DNA of 64,000 nt, taken from assembly GCF_003711515.1 (NCBI RefSeq), contig NW_021167095.1:62001-126000 (forward strand), read 5' to 3'. The notes beneath the pieces are model-generated. The model was given only the letters and a program-made list of their open reading frames with translations, was not told the DNA's origin and searched no databases. Within the stretch, counting starts at the first letter, position 1, and each line of letters begins with the position of its first letter. Positions 1 through 13,040 of this stretch are shown one piece after another. The position numbers and the translations under genes were made by a program. The stretch comes from Sodiomyces alkalinus F11 (taxonomy: Eukaryota; Ascomycota; Sordariomycetes; Glomerellales; Plectosphaerellaceae).

Positions 1-3000
1 GAACGCCTTAAGAAGGACTCTAAGACAGATAAAGGGTTATCCGCTTACGTCTTAACCACCTTCGGTAAGGGGGGGTTAATAACGGGAATATCAGAACCGG
101 GGGTATTACGGGAACCACGCTAGTTACCGATATACCCATAATAAAACGCTTCGAAAAAGACTCTACCGCCTTAGCCCGGTTAGTAACCAGGGCACGCTTA
201 TAGGGCGTATATTAGGGCTTTCTTAATAACCTATCTGCGGGGTTTTATATCCCCGGGCGGTACCGAATCTTAAAATTAAACGGGGCGAGCTCCTTAAGCC
301 ACTATACGTGCTGCCCCTTAAGCTTCGGCTTATCTACCAGGTAGCGATAGTTTAGGCAGTCTATTAGGACTATAACAGGGCTCTGACTATAAGCCACGTA
401 GTAACGCCACGTGCGAAAAGACTCGATAATAGCTATAAGCTCGGAGTCGGGCGTATTATAATTAAGCTCGGCCCTATATAGCTTACAAGATATAAACGCC
501 ATAGGGCGCTATAAGCTATCCTCGAGTTAACTAATAACGGCGCTAATAGCAAAGCCAGACACGTCGGGTTTAATACGTATAGGCAGGGCGGGGTTAAAAT
601 ACCGTAGGACCGGTGCCTTCTAAAACAGCAGCTGTATTTCCTCGAACACGGCCTAGGCCTACTAGGAAAGGATAAGGACCCCGGCGTGCCCCCCCTTTAA
701 ATAATCTATAAGAGGGGCAGCGACCTTAGAGTAGTTCTTAATAAAACGTCTATAGAAACCCGTAAAACCCAGGAAGACCTATATCTTCTTAAGACTCTTA
801 GGAAGCTCCTAGTCGCGGATAGTCTTAACGCGGGATAGGTCTATACGTACCCTATCTAGACTATAGATAAAACCGAGGAATTCCACGTCTTTAGTCTTAA
901 ACTCACACATATCGGGGTTAGTATACAGGGACTACTACCTAAGCCTAATAAGGACCTCGCGGACGTATACGCGGTAGGTGGCTAGGTCTTTACTACAGAT
1001 AAGAATATTATTAAGGTAGTCTATATAGATAATATCGATAAGACCCGTTAACGCTTAATTAATATAGCGTTAGAAGCTTGCTAGCGTATTAGTAAGACCG
1101 AATAGTATAATATGGTATTCGTAGTAGCTGTATTTTGTGCAGAACGCCGTCTTCTATTTATCACATACCCGTATACAAAGCCGGTAGTATACGTTCTTAA
1201 GATCTAGCTTAGTATAGTACTACGTTAAAGACAGATAATCTAAGATCTTATAGATAAGGGGTAGTAAGGTACGATCCTTAATAGTCACCGTATTTAGCCC
1301 ACTATAATTAATATAGAGGCGTAGCTTACTACCCCTCTTAGGGATAAACAGAATAGGCACGCTAAACGGGCTAATAGACGGTCTAATCTATCCCTTCGTG
1401 ACGGCGTTCTATAGGTATTAACGCAGCACTTCTAATTCCTAAGCGGCGAGGGGATAAATAGAACCGTAAGGAGGCTTCTTCCCTTCCTCGATCTTAATAG
1501 CGTAGTCCCACTACTAGTACGTCGGTAGCCGCCCGGTATTATCGATGTTAAAGATGTTAACGGAATCTTAATACTATTCTAGTAGCATAGGGGTAGTCAC
1601 TAAGTCCCCGTCTAGGCCAGAGTAGGCCCTATCTGCTAAGGATGTATCTCTATATCCCACTAAAGGGTTTTCTACTAGGTCGATATAGCCGATATATAGG
1701 CCCCGCGTATAACCTATATAGGTTAGAGTAAGGATAGACTTAGCTTATCTAACTACCCTACACAGCTCTCTTAGGGATATAACCATACTAAGCTCCGCGT
1801 AGGACAAGCGATAGGTCTATACTATACTACTAATTAATATTAAGGTTAACGGCTATAAGCCACGGTCTTCCCAGGATTATACGGGCGCCCTAGGGATTAA
1901 GCTATATAACGTAGAACTCGGCGCGCTATACTCTTTTCCGACCCTAGTAGTTAGTAGTAATAATAATCCTATATAGGGACCTAAGGGTTATGATCGTTTA
2001 TCCTTCCGTAATCCAGGATACCAGGACCGGGGACCCCTCGGGAACTTAACTAGGTCCTAGAAGGGACCGATCCAAAATCTTAATATCGGCGCCTCTGTTA
2101 AGGAGAGCCGATGTCTATACCTATCGCTTACCTCGGCGAAGGGATAAGCGTGCCTTTACTAGTAGAATAGTAGGGGTAATTCGAGGCGGGTATAGTTCCT
2201 AGGGCACCTTACCCGTAACACGGCTAACCGTGGGGTAAGATATAGACACCGGCTAGGTATTCGGATTACTATTACTCGAGCACGACTACTCGGTATAAGG
2301 GCTAGGGCACGTAGAGGCATAATGCTCTTTGTAGTTATAATTATAGTAGGTGATAGAATCGAGGTACGATAACGGTCTAGGGCGTATAGGGTAATTAGGG
2401 GCAGGGGCTAGAAGAGTAGTAGGGGCAGATATAGGGGTGGATGCAGGGATACTAGTAGAACTATAAGTGGCCGGAGTATAGGGATTATAACTATAGGCAC
2501 GCGAGCGGAAGCGACGTTATTAGGTAATAGACTAGAAGGTTATCTGGGCGGTGGCTAAGCCGCCGGTAATAGTTAAGGCCTTAGCTTTTCGATAGGCTAG
2601 GGCTAGGTCCTAATAGTTTTTAGAAACCCCTATAGACACTATATAGTCTCGAATAGATAGGAGGACCCTTATTAGTACTATCTAAATCCTCTACTAGTCT
2701 AGGAGTTCCCCCGGTAGTTCTGATTCTAGGGCTTCCCACCGTTATATAAATTTAGCATAGGATTCTCCCTCTCTCTAGGATAAAATAGATTCGCTCTGGA
2801 TCTATACCGCTACCTCCTATAGACGGGTATCGTTATCGTCTACCTAACAAGATAGCCAGGCTTATAGGGCGGCCTAGCTAACCCTATTAGAGTCGCTATC
2901 GTACTTATACCGTAGCTTAGCCCCCTAGCGTTTCTTAAGGTGATAGGGGAAGTATAATATAACGAAGTAGTTCTTCGTAGCAACTATAGGGAAGGACTAG

Positions 3001-3727
3001 GAATCTAGGTTAAAGCGCTAATTCGTCTCCTAGATAAATACACGATACTTAGCCTAGGATACGCGATCCTATTTTAGAAGGGGAAAATTAAAATTAGCCT
3101 ATATAGCGGATCCGTGTATAGATAACGTCGTGGATATATCGTGGGTATACTAGGATCCTAATAGGGTTACGATAATACGATATTAAGGTTTAGCTATACG
3201 ACGGTAAGTAATATCGGCCGGGTTAGGATTAATAGCGGCGGCGGCGGCGGTAGTAATAGCGGCGGTAGTATCCGCCTCTAGCTTAGTAAGGTACGCGAGC
3301 TTACGCTTATAGTGGTTCTATACCTCTATCCACTTAACGCGTTCGTCTAGTTATTCCTCCGTTAGCATAGCTAGGTTAATATTCGTATACGGGGGCAGGT
3401 TAGGATTATACAGGGGTCCCGTTATAATCGTGGTCTAAGGAATAGGGGCGGCGATAAGGGCAGAAATAGTAGTAAAGGCAGAAGTAGTAGTAAAGGCGGT
3501 ACTAGTAATAGGGACAGGAATAGATATAGGGATAGGGATAGATGCCGGTACGGTAGTAGATACGGAAGCCGTATTAGTTCCTAGCGTGTTCCCGTCGTGT
3601 TCCTCGGTAGCGGGATTGTCTTCTATAAAGGCGGTCTTACTATCGCGGAGCTATCGCTTAAACTAACTAGTAGCCTTGTTAAAATCGAAGGTAGGATCGT
3701 TTATTTCGTGATAGTTATATATCTTAA
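1..3727 (-). pseudogene. Gypsy-1 A gag-pol remnant (gag, CCHC, PR, RT, RNase H)
   Basis: Read leftward from about 3727. A Ser/Thr/Pro/Ala-rich gag start is followed by a capsid-like region (about 2500-3250). A decayed CCHC knuckle lies near 2290-2350, with KEHYASTC still readable. A protease-linker region covers about 1650-1900 and reverse transcriptase about 650-1560. RNase H covers about 300-650, where the typical NY-TPDSEL-AI-ESFRTWR block survives in a short open stretch (302-502). The RT YLDD box is YLNN at 1007-1018, which would abolish catalysis. Stops are mostly TAG or TAA in place of Gln. Frames are approximate; this is a dead copy. Confidence 0.88.
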
Positions 3728-3812
3728 TAACTCTCCTTAACGGTCTTCGCGCCCTTAAGGGTAAAGCAATTAAAATATTAAATAGGTAGTCGTAAAGAGT
3801 AAAAAGGTTGGG

Positions 3813-3829
3813 TTAAGTAAGGAACCAGG
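3813..3829 (-). other. Probable primer-binding site of Gypsy-1 A
   Basis: Just inside the 5' LTR the minus strand reads CCTGGTTCCTTACTTAA. A TGG-starting stretch two bases after the LTR CA end is the usual place and form of a tRNA primer-binding site. The same sequence sits at the same position in copy B (21665-21681). The tRNA was not identified. Confidence 0.5.
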
Positions 3830-4139
3830 TATAATCATAGTAGGATTATAATAGGGTTAGAATATAGGTATAGCTTAAGAATTAGATTAATCGCTAGCCT
3901 CCCTCTTAAAAAGGGAGGCTCCTCCGCTCCTTAAGACTATATTCTGCTACTCTCTACTACACCTCGAGGACTACTTATTTACTTCCTCGAGGGCTACTTA
4001 TTGGCTTCGAGTGACTATTCTGTTTACTTCTATGATGACTGCTTTGTTTTTGCCTCGAGGGGTCTTAGCCTGGGCACGCCTGGACCCCCGTGTGTTCACA
4101 CTGGGGTCCTATTATGACCACTGCTGTAGGTACCTGACA
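3830..4139 (-). repeat. Gypsy-1 5' LTR (copy A)
   Basis: About 310 bp, minus orientation: it starts TGT(T/C)AGGTACC at 4139 and ends at 3830 in a RIP-altered GATTATA (GATTACA in copy B). Its near-identical partner is 21682-21987, and a 214-bp part recurs at 13315-13528. It carries several CTCGAGG repeats. Of the copies it keeps the most CA/TG steps, so it is less RIP-altered. A 90-codon open stretch here (4011-4283) runs from the LTR into Copia-1 and is chance. Confidence 0.9.
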
Positions 4140-7100
4140 ATAGTCGCCGGTAGTGCGTCCCTGCCTATTAAAGGTTACGGTAACGTGACTATGAGATTAA
4201 ATAGACTAATAGGAGGTCTCGATTTCGGACTATTAAACGTTGTATACTACGAGGACTTTACTTATAATTTGATCTTAAACTAATAGTTACGACTACGAGG
4301 ATACTAGTAGGATTAAAAGCCACTAAATAATAACTGCTTTCGCCGTGCCGATAGATCTATACTATACTAGCTAAGTTATCACTTCGCCTAGACTATTATT
4401 AAGTACGTGCCCTGCGATTCTAAGTAATCTACGGCTACTTTTCTAGCCTCTTCGTCTTCTGCTACTACCCGAAAAGGCGTCTATAAATCGATAATACGGT
4501 ATCTAAGCACTATAAAGGGTATCTTATAGTATCTTCAACTAGGGTATACTAGCCCTAAACCACTTCGGTAGCTAGAAGAGTAGACGTAGGGGGTTAAAAT
4601 TAAGGGACTAATAATAATGGAGTACGAGGCCTATAAGCTTATAAAGATAAAGCGCTATATTAGCAGGCACCCTCGTAATATACCTACTTTAGCTAGGGAA
4701 TATTAGGTGATTAGTTTCACGGATTTTAACCGAATATCCACCGGGGACTCGAGGTTTATATTTTTCACCGACCGTTATAATGGTTTTACGGCCATCTATA
4801 TTATAAAGAGTAAGTAGCAACGGATATCCTTATCATAACTAAGGAATTCGTCGCCTAAGTAGACCGCTAATTAGACTATAAGGTACGTGTTTTCGAATCT
4901 AATAACGAGCTAACTTAATCTAACGATATTACCCTTTTCCTGCGCGAGGAGGGTATCCTGCTAGAGGTATCTACTACTAACACTTAAGTATAAAACGGGG
5001 GGGCCAAACATGCTACTACCGTGGTGATTTCGAAAGGTTATACCATGAATATCCACGTAAAGCGACTACTATTTATATAGCCTAAGGCTATTCCCACGTC
5101 TACGTACGTATATAAACGCACGCTCCAAAGGCCGTAAAAGATTAGAAAACGCTATACGAGGTCCTCTTTAATAGGAACCGATTTCATTATATCTTAGAGT
5201 CTATAAGTATAAGGCGTACGCGATAACTAAGGACGCCTAAAAGGGTAATAATAAGCTATTAAATCGTATCGCTCCTCGTGCCTACATTGGCTACCTTATC
5301 GGCTACGATTCTACTAATATCTTATATATCTAGATACTAGGCAGCTATAACCGTAACCGCGTTATTCGTACGCGCGATATGGATTTTAACGGACGTGCGT
5401 TTTTTAACGGCGATATTAACGCCTTTAAGGACGACCTCCGTCAATTAACCGAGGAGTAACTAGAAGACCTGATTACTTAGATTAAATAAGAGAGGGCTAG
5501 AGATTCACGGCCGTTTATAGCCGTATAAGCTAATGACCCCCCCCCCCTTTATATAACTGCTTATTTTAAGCTTAATATACCCCTGCCCCTAACCTGGCCG
5601 GGGGTAATTTCCCCCGGATCCCCTTTCTTGACGGTATCGTCGAGGTGATAGCCCGTAATACCCGTCCGTAAAGGGGTAAAGGAGGCTATCTCGAGTCTAG
5701 ATAGATAAGAGTTAGGTTATAAACAGTATAATTTACCGGGTATAGCGCTTAATTACCGTCTATAGGCACCTAGTCGACTACTTCCCTCTTTACTAATAAC
5801 CCCGTTATCGGGTATAGTGCTAATAGTAGCTATTATATTAGGGAATCGTGATACCTCTACGGGTATAGCCGTAGGGTTCCGGGATAAAGGAATACGGCAC
5901 TATAATACCTTTATAGTTATAGGTATAAAGCTTCTATTAAATAGAGGAGCGCAACTAATTCGGTAAGGAGATAGCTAGTAAAGAGATAGATAGGTAGCCG
6001 CGTTTAATGCTAGCCGCTACACCCTAAATATACGCACTTTAGATAGGATTCCGCTAACTAAATTATGGTTAAAAAGGACTACTCCTATAATGCTATAGCG
6101 GCGTTTATCGCTACTACTCGAACCTAAGGCCCTAATAGATATTTCGGGAAATTTAACCCCGGCGGTAGCCTTGGGAAGTATTACTCCGGCGGTTACTCCG
6201 GCGGCCTTAGCCGTGAAGATCTATCGTAAAGACCTTCCTCCTCCTCCGAAAAACCCTCGCGATATACCCTTATACCCTTACGGCCACCTATTCCGATAGG
6301 TATAAGAAGACTACCCATAGAGCTGCGAGGAGATAGGATTATAGGTACGGGTGCCGGCGTCCGTAATAGATAAAAATTAAGTTCTAAACTCGATATAGGT
6401 AATAATATATAAATTCGATAAGCATAGATTTCTCTATAAATATAAGGTAAGGCTAGTATTACGAGGAAATTAGTAATATTAATCCTTGGTTAAGGAGACG
6501 TATATAGCTATATTAGTAGGACGGTTATTCCGCGCGTTAATAGTAATCGCCGCCCGTTTTAACCTTACGCTATTATAATTCGATATTATAAACCCGCTTA
6601 TACACGTGTCCCTCCCCCACGATATCTTTATATACCCGCCGCCAGGTTTTCCGGTCTCTAAGAGTCCTTTACACTGGAAAAAGGCGCTATATAGACTTAA
6701 GAAGTCCTTATTACTTTAGTAAAAGCACTTTTCGGCTATTCTATTAGCGGACGGCTTCTAAATAATGCCGTAGGAATCTTATTACTTCCTACGCCGTGGT
6801 TTAATCATATTCTTCTACGTTAACGATATCGTTATTACTTATAAGGAATAATATAAGGCGTAGATAGAGTAGGCTATTAATAGCCTATAATGCTACTATA
6901 ACTTATAAGGTAATAATCCTTTATAGTGCTTCCTTAGTATTAAGGTTATTCGCGACCGCGTCGCCTATAAAGTCTAGTTACCGTAACGCGATTATATAGC
7001 TAAGGTAGAACGCCTTTTAAAACTAAATAATAAGTATAGTAGTGATTATCACCTAACGCACCTAATTAAAATCGTAGAGCTACTGCCCTATTTAGGGACG

Positions 7101-7700
7101 TCGACTAACGTTAAAAGTTATTAACGGAAGATAGGATCTATACTATACGTAGTAGTGATATCGCGGCCTAATATCGCGTTTGCAGTATCTAGGCTATACC
7201 GCTTTAACGTTAATCCAGGGCCTATACACCACAAGGCAGTAGATTCTCTTTTCCTTTATCTGATTAACAGCTAATCGTTTACGTTAAAACTGAGGGGTAG
7301 CGATACTATCGAAATCTACACTAACGCCTCGTTTACCGATAATACCCTCGATCGTAAGAGCAGTTAAGCGTTCGTGATACGCTTATTTAGTGGTATAATA
7401 GCGTAGCGCGCTAATAAGCAGGATACAGTCATAACGTCGACAACGGAAGCAGAGCTATTAGCGTTAGCATAAGGTGTAAAAGAGGGTATCTTTATATAAC
7501 GCCTATTACTTAGTATAGGAGTGGAATTTAACGATCCGGAATTAAGGATCTTATACGATAATAACTAAACGATTCGATTAGTTAATTAAGAGATTAGCAC
7601 GTTAATAACGCGCCTCCGCCATATCGATATCCACAGGCACTGGTTACGTTAAATAAAGGAATAAGAGTAAATACTCGTAACGTACGTTACGAGCGCGGAA
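4140..7700 (+). pseudogene. Copia-1 A pol remnant (PR, integrase, RT, RNase H)
   Basis: End of the aspartic protease at 4140-4300. GAG-pre-integrase and integrase lie at about 4380-5480. A Pro-rich linker with poly-Pro residues follows at about 5570-6250 (the tract cccccccccc at 5538 is in this spacer). Reverse transcriptase is at about 6450-7190, and RNase H runs to about 7660. The RT catalytic box reads YVND near 6818-6829 instead of YVDD, a G-to-A change. Many in-frame TAG/TAA codons stand in place of Gln. The fragments can only be ordered by comparison with copia polyproteins. It is not functional. Confidence 0.88.
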
Positions 7701-7946
7701 ATAGTAGTATACGGATTAACGAAGGCGCTATAGGGCGAGAAATTTAAGACATTCAGGTCCTAGGTAGGCGTGATAGATATACGGGAACGGTTATAGCAGA
7801 AATAGCTAGAGAAAGTCCGGATAGAATATTTAGAGGACCTGGAGGATGAATTTAAGGGCGGCTACAGCGAATAGATTGCATAGCTGGATTATCTGCCGAT
7901 TACGAATAGCTTTAATCGCCTAACTAACGTTTAGGGCGATTAGGGG

Positions 7947-8150
7947 TGTATCGAACAGACTATAGTCTTTTCGGTTACGTATTAAACCGGATTACTAAGA
8001 GTATAATCCGGGTAGACGCTTACAGAATCTACACTATATAAAATACGGTAGCAGCGGTTCCCTGACGGTCTAAGACAGGTATAATTATACATAATTGCCT
8101 TAATCAATTTTAACCTATTTTATAACGATTTGACTACGCTTTATCTGACA
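7947..8150 (+). repeat. Copia-1 3' LTR (copy A)
   Basis: 204 bp, beginning TGTATCGAACAGAC after a short purine tract (attagggg) and ending TTATCTGACA. Matches 32125-32327, 41261-41463 and 46726-46927. A TATA-like TATATAAAATA is at 8035-8045 and is conserved between copies, a likely element promoter. Confidence 0.9.
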
Positions 8151-9439
8151 GTTCACGTTATATTAGGAAAGTTTCGAATAGGCGAACACGATATCGGGTC
8201 TTATTACGATAGCGGTATATAGGATAGAATGATTTTACCCTAATACTAATAGACCTTAGGAATCGACGCGCGTATGCCGTCGCGTGGTATTAACGGCTCT
8301 ATAGATAATAAGACCTTTAGTGGTTTGCGGCAGAGTATATCTACATAGTATTTAACCGCGATCTTCTCTATATAGGAGGCTTATAACAGGTATAACCCAC
8401 GGGTAGCTCTATCCCTCAGGACCTTAATTCCCAGGAACTAACGGATTTCTTCGCCTCCTAATAGCCTATAGCTCCGCTTAAGGACGGGCTTAAGGTCGTC
8501 GGCGTTAATCTCATAGTCTTTATAATATATAAGTCCGATATCGTCGACGTAGAAGAATAGGATTAAACTATCGCGGAGTATAATATAGGGGTTATTAGGC
8601 ACGGCCGTGATTCCTATCTTCTATAGCGTGCCGCTAAGTTCCTCTCACTATAGTAGTGGCGATAGCCTTAGACCGAAGAGAGCTTTCCGTAGTAGCAGGA
8701 CCTTACCTAGTACCTCGTAGCCTTACGGTATCTTTATTAATACCTTTTCTCTAGATTAAATCGGGCGGCGATCGTTATTAGTATACAGAATAACCGTGAT
8801 ACTAGCGTGGCGGCGTAGTTATCTTTAGTCTCTAACCGTTTCTATTAGTCCCCTTATACCACGAGGCGTGCCTTATACTTAAGGAGGGTGCCCTCCTTAT
8901 TAAATTTATATATATATACCTATTTATAGGCGAGGACTTATTACTTATTAGCCTAATTACCGCCTACCTCCTATTTATAGCCTATCTATCGGTAGCCCTC
9001 GAGGTATTCCCCCTTAGCCTATAACCACCGCTCCCGTAAGGGGTGTAAACGTATATCGTGGTAGTGGTTTAGCGGAGGCGGGAGATCCTCGGGAGTTAGA
9101 CACGATAGGGAGGTATTAAAGGGAGAGGGATTTATAGTGCTAGCGCCGATAACGTCACCTTCGTTAATAGCTTACTTCCTCCCGCGTATAGGGTTATAAG
9201 TCCTTCTAGCGTTAAAGAACGCCTTCTAGGTATTATTATGCTATACTTTCTCGGTCGTGTATAGGCTTATAATAGTTCTCGCGATAGATAGGCGCGCGGC
9301 CGATAGGCGTACGGCCGTCAGGCACCCCCTAGGTGTATCTATAGCTATCCGCTGGTGGTTATCGTATTCTTCTACCTTAGCGCCCCTGACTACCGCTAAA
9401 GCTATAAGGAAGGCGCGCGCGGGATCTTCCGGGGATATT

Positions 9440-9830
9440 AAAGGCGTAGAAAACAGTTTAAACCTCGTAATAGTAAACCGTAATTTGTCCGCAGAAATAG
9501 CGGTAGCCTCTCCCGTCGTAATAGCGGTGGTATAGTCTTCTCCTATAGTAATAGTAGTATCCGTAATAATAGCGGTGCCCGTAGTAATAGCGGTGATATA
9601 GTCTCTAGTGATAGTAATAGCCTCTCCCGTAGTAATAACGGTGGTATTAGAGTTACGAGGTTCTAAATTTATAGCCTAGGTATTAGGCTATAGATTTGGA
9701 ACCGTATCTATAGTAATAGTACTAGCCTCTCTTATAGTAATAGCGACGGCCTCGCCTTTGTCCGTAGTAATAGCGGTAGCGTCGCCTTTACCCGTAGTAA
9801 TAGCGGTAGCGTTAGAGTCTTCCGACTTAA
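9440..9830 (-). repeat. Copia-2 A linker minisatellite
   Basis: Imperfect tandem units built around gtagtaatagcggtagc..., mostly 24-45 bp. On the coding strand they give repeated A-I-T-T-(G/D) peptide blocks between integrase and RT. The same array, with different unit numbers, is at 34850-35200 and 50440-50640. Confidence 0.75.
9659..9703. repeat. 45-bp palindrome inside the Copia-2 linker
   Basis: GGTTCTAAATTTATAGCCTA pairs with TAGGCTATAGATTTGGAACC around a short GGTAT centre. It is also present in copy B (35038-35082) and absent from copy C. Confidence 0.8.
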
Positions 9831-12800
9831 GATCTAATACGTCTACGGCTATACCCCTTAATAGCAGCCTATTCGCGGTCTTATTAGATTAGGTGATACG
9901 GATAGATTATAGGCGTTCCCCGATTTCCTCGGCGGAAGCTATAGCTTATAGTGTTTTAATCCTACCGTTAAATATCTTATCTTCGTTAAAGACCACGTCT
10001 TTTATAGTGATAATATCCGTTAGGTGTAGTAGCTAAATATAGAAGCTAGTCGAGGATTAGTATCTAACGTGATAACCGATCTATACCTTCGGTTCTAGCC
10101 TTTATAGGCGGTTGCTTTTAGCTTAGGTATCGCGCGTTTTTATAAAGGCTTTATAGCCGTAAGCTTATAAGTGCGTAAGGTTAGGTTAACGGCTGCATAG
10201 GCCTTTATATAGCGTTCGCTAATCGTTAATATATTATAGCGTCCTATTATATAGACATATAGCAGTTTTAAACATCTTAGGCTAAATAGATATAGATAGA
10301 TTAGCTCTAATTCTTATAGCCCTCGCCCTTCTCTTAACGATACCTTTAATCCGTTCTATAACCCTATTTTAAACCTATAAATATAGCGCCGATAACTAGC
10401 CTTCTACCACCTTAGCAGCGAGGAATATAACGACTTCTAGGTACTAAAATATCTCGGAACCGGCTTATAGGATATATAGCCGGACGTCTAATTAAGTCTT
10501 AAGTAGGGTAAAAACGTCTTTTAACGCGTATACGATAGAGTCTTAGTCTCTTTTTTATAGGTAGTAATCCCACGAATAACCCATATACACGTCTATAACG
10601 AATATAATAGACTTATATAGGCCGCCCGCTAACAACTCCGCCTTTTCTAGATTGTGAAAATTAATAGCTAGGGCCTCTCGGGCTTTAACGGTTAAAAGGA
10701 TAGTATCCGCCGGATCTATATAGGCACTTACGATTACCTATACGCGTTATAGTCCGTTATACGTGGTCCCTTTATCTTTACCCCCTAAGTAGTATCGATA
10801 ATCTTCGCGAGAGCGTCGGTGCCGTAATAGCCGAGGCGTTTATACGACCGTTATGCCGTGGTCTATTACAGTTACCGCGGTCATCGTAATCTCCCCTATA
10901 GGTTATCGCGTAGGTGCCTTACCGAGACCACGAACGCGGTGGCGGCCGTGGCTTCCGCGGGCTCGATTATATACTAGCCGTGGATATCTAGTAGCTTATA
11001 GATAAGCCGGTTATCGGCGGAGCTAACGATAGTATTATTTACGGTGTCCTAGCGGTAACCTTATAGGCGTAGCTAGCGTTCCGAGATAATATTAGTAATA
11101 AATTCCTTATAGTATATAACGTCGCGGAGGCGTAATAGCCTCTTTATGCCTAATAGGGATTATATATATAGCTTAATATCTCCGTATCCGAGGATAGAAG
11201 CCTTATAAGTACCTACCTAAAAGGATAAACATAAAGTATCCGTGGGCGGTCTAATAGCCGTAAAACGGGCTTAATTATTAAAGATATAGATTAACGATCC
11301 TGAATTTAGGATCGCGTAGTATAATAACGCTTTAGCTTAGTTAATAGAAAGGGATACCCCTTATTCTTATTATAATCTTAATAGTATTATCGTATAATAA
11401 CGCGCTACCCCCTAGGTTAGGTGGGCTCTTAGTCCTGTCGCGGTAATAGATAGGTCTTTATAAACTATTATAGTAGTAGGCGTAGTATTATAGAGTTAAT
11501 CTTCCTAGACTTCCTCTATCTTATTAGCGGTGGCAGCTACTACTTCCCGCCTCTTCTATATCGCGGTATCCACGCGGCTTTTAAAACTATAGTTATATAT
11601 TTTCTTTTCCGTAACCTTCGTAATATCCTCGCGGCTATACCAGGTATAAGGGCGTATATCCGGCCTTATATACTAATAGACGGCGGTAGTATACGTATTC
11701 TTATATGTCTCGTAAGGCCTCCTTATTATAGAAGGGATAGCCTTTACGGATATATTACTATAAGGACGCTTCTTATTATCTTTATTATTAGTAGTATCCT
11801 TAGTATCGGGGAGGTTCCTAAGGGTGTTAAAGGTGCCTCTCCCGACTCTAAGCTTTATAGTAAAGGATTATAGGCTCTTTATAATACTAAGAACCGTATA
11901 TAGAGCCTTTACGAAGTCGTTAATCGTTAGCTTATTTTCTATAATCTTATCGTAGTTATTCATTAGGTAGTTCTTAGTTTATGCCTAGGCGATAGGTCTA
12001 ATAGCTTTTAACGCGTCTTATACCTAATAGTCCGCGCTTATTAGCTCTAAAACGCCTATATATGTTTAGTATATTATCGTTATTTTCTAGCTTACTACCT
12101 AGGCTTCTATATCCTTGGGTATAGTCTTTATAGACGTAGTGTATTATCGGTATAACACTAGGGCTTTCTTACGGAGGTCTATAGGTGTTAGTCCTGCGTG
12201 CGCGTGTAGGAGAGTAATCCAGGCCTATAGGTTATTTACGGTATTATCCTATAGCTAGGCTAGGAGGCTATATAACATGGTGTAGATAGTCCCTTCGATA
12301 TAGGAGTATACCTCGTTAAACTCCTTCTAGTATACGTCGTAGTCTGCCTTTACTTCGCGGTATACGCGGTGATCTTATAGATAGCGCGTATACCCCTTTT
12401 TAAAGAGGTCGTTAATAGACGTGGGCGTCCTGGTTATTAGTTTTTTCGTTACGCCTATAGCCGTAACCTTCCGGCGGGCGGCCGTCTTCTCCTCACCGGC
12501 GGCTATAGCCGCTATAGTAGCGGTAGTAGTAGCCGTGGTAGCGGCGGCGTTTACGGCGTCTTTATCGCCTTTTAGCGTGATAGTAGAAGACGGAGTAGCC
12601 GTAATAGTAATAGCCGTGGCCTCCTCCGCGTTAGGGTCTATAGCGAGGGCCTCGTATTTACGGATATTAGGCGGCGTAGGTATAAGGAGGAGATAAGCGT
12701 TAGCCTCCTTATCGCTTAGTTTTAAGTTAAGATAGTTATCCTAGTAGGTGGCAGATTTACCGCGTATAGTGTGCTCCTATACTATCTAATCCCTTTAGTT

Positions 12801-13040
12801 AACGAGGGTAGTAGCGGCCGCCTTCTATTCGATGTTAGATATATTAGAAGATATCTTTACTAGTTTATCGTTTATCGGCTAGTTAATTAATAGGTAGGTT
12901 ACTTAATCTCTTAATTACTCTAATTAGGGCGATTATAGCTTTTTAAGAGTCCTTATATAAACGTGATTACTTCTTTATAGTGGAATAGGGGTAGCCTTGT
13001 TAATATCTATCGTTTAGGCGTTATAAACCGGGCTTATAAC

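Larger units (their letters stand above)
1..4139 (-). mobile_element. Gypsy-1 copy A, chromovirus-type LTR retrotransposon, truncated by the window edge
   Basis: Minus-strand Ty3/Gypsy element. Its right end is the 5' LTR (3830-4139); internal sequence runs leftward through gag, protease, reverse transcriptase and RNase H and leaves the window before the integrase. The order and sequence match copy B (about 17940-21987) base for base apart from C-to-T and G-to-A differences. It sits inside the protease region of Copia-1 copy A, whose sequence resumes at 4140, so it inserted after Copia-1. The other LTR must lie to the left of the window. RIP decay is heavy and no open frame of useful length remains. 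Confidence 0.93.
4140..8150 (+). mobile_element. Copia-1 copy A, 5' end cut off by Gypsy-1 insertion
   Basis: Plus-strand Ty1/Copia element. The part present starts inside the protease (VAGSASLPIKGYGN readable at 4140-4200) and runs through integrase, reverse transcriptase, RNase H and the 3' LTR (7947-8150). It is collinear with the complete minus-strand copy B (41261-46927). The gag half is expected left of the window, beyond Gypsy-1. Its right end touches a 3'-truncated Copia-2, so Copia-1 probably inserted into Copia-2. Confidence 0.92.
8154..12840 (-). pseudogene. Copia-2 A gag-pol remnant (gag, PR, integrase, RT)
   Basis: Read leftward: a gag rich in Ala/Val/Thr (about 11500-12840) with repeats near 12500-12640, protease near 11250-11400 and integrase at about 10080-11000. 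A repetitive linker (9440-9830) and reverse transcriptase (8200-8880) follow. The RT box YVDD is intact at 8540-8551, unlike in copy C, but the frame is broken elsewhere by many TAG/TAA codons. The short open stretches on either strand here (for example 12421-12696 plus) are shadows of the Ala/Val-rich repeats. Confidence 0.87.

Noticed and set aside
4011..4283. 90-codon open stretch at the Gypsy-1 LTR/Copia-1 border
   Set aside because: It crosses an insertion junction; the first part is LTR and the second is Copia-1 protease sequence.
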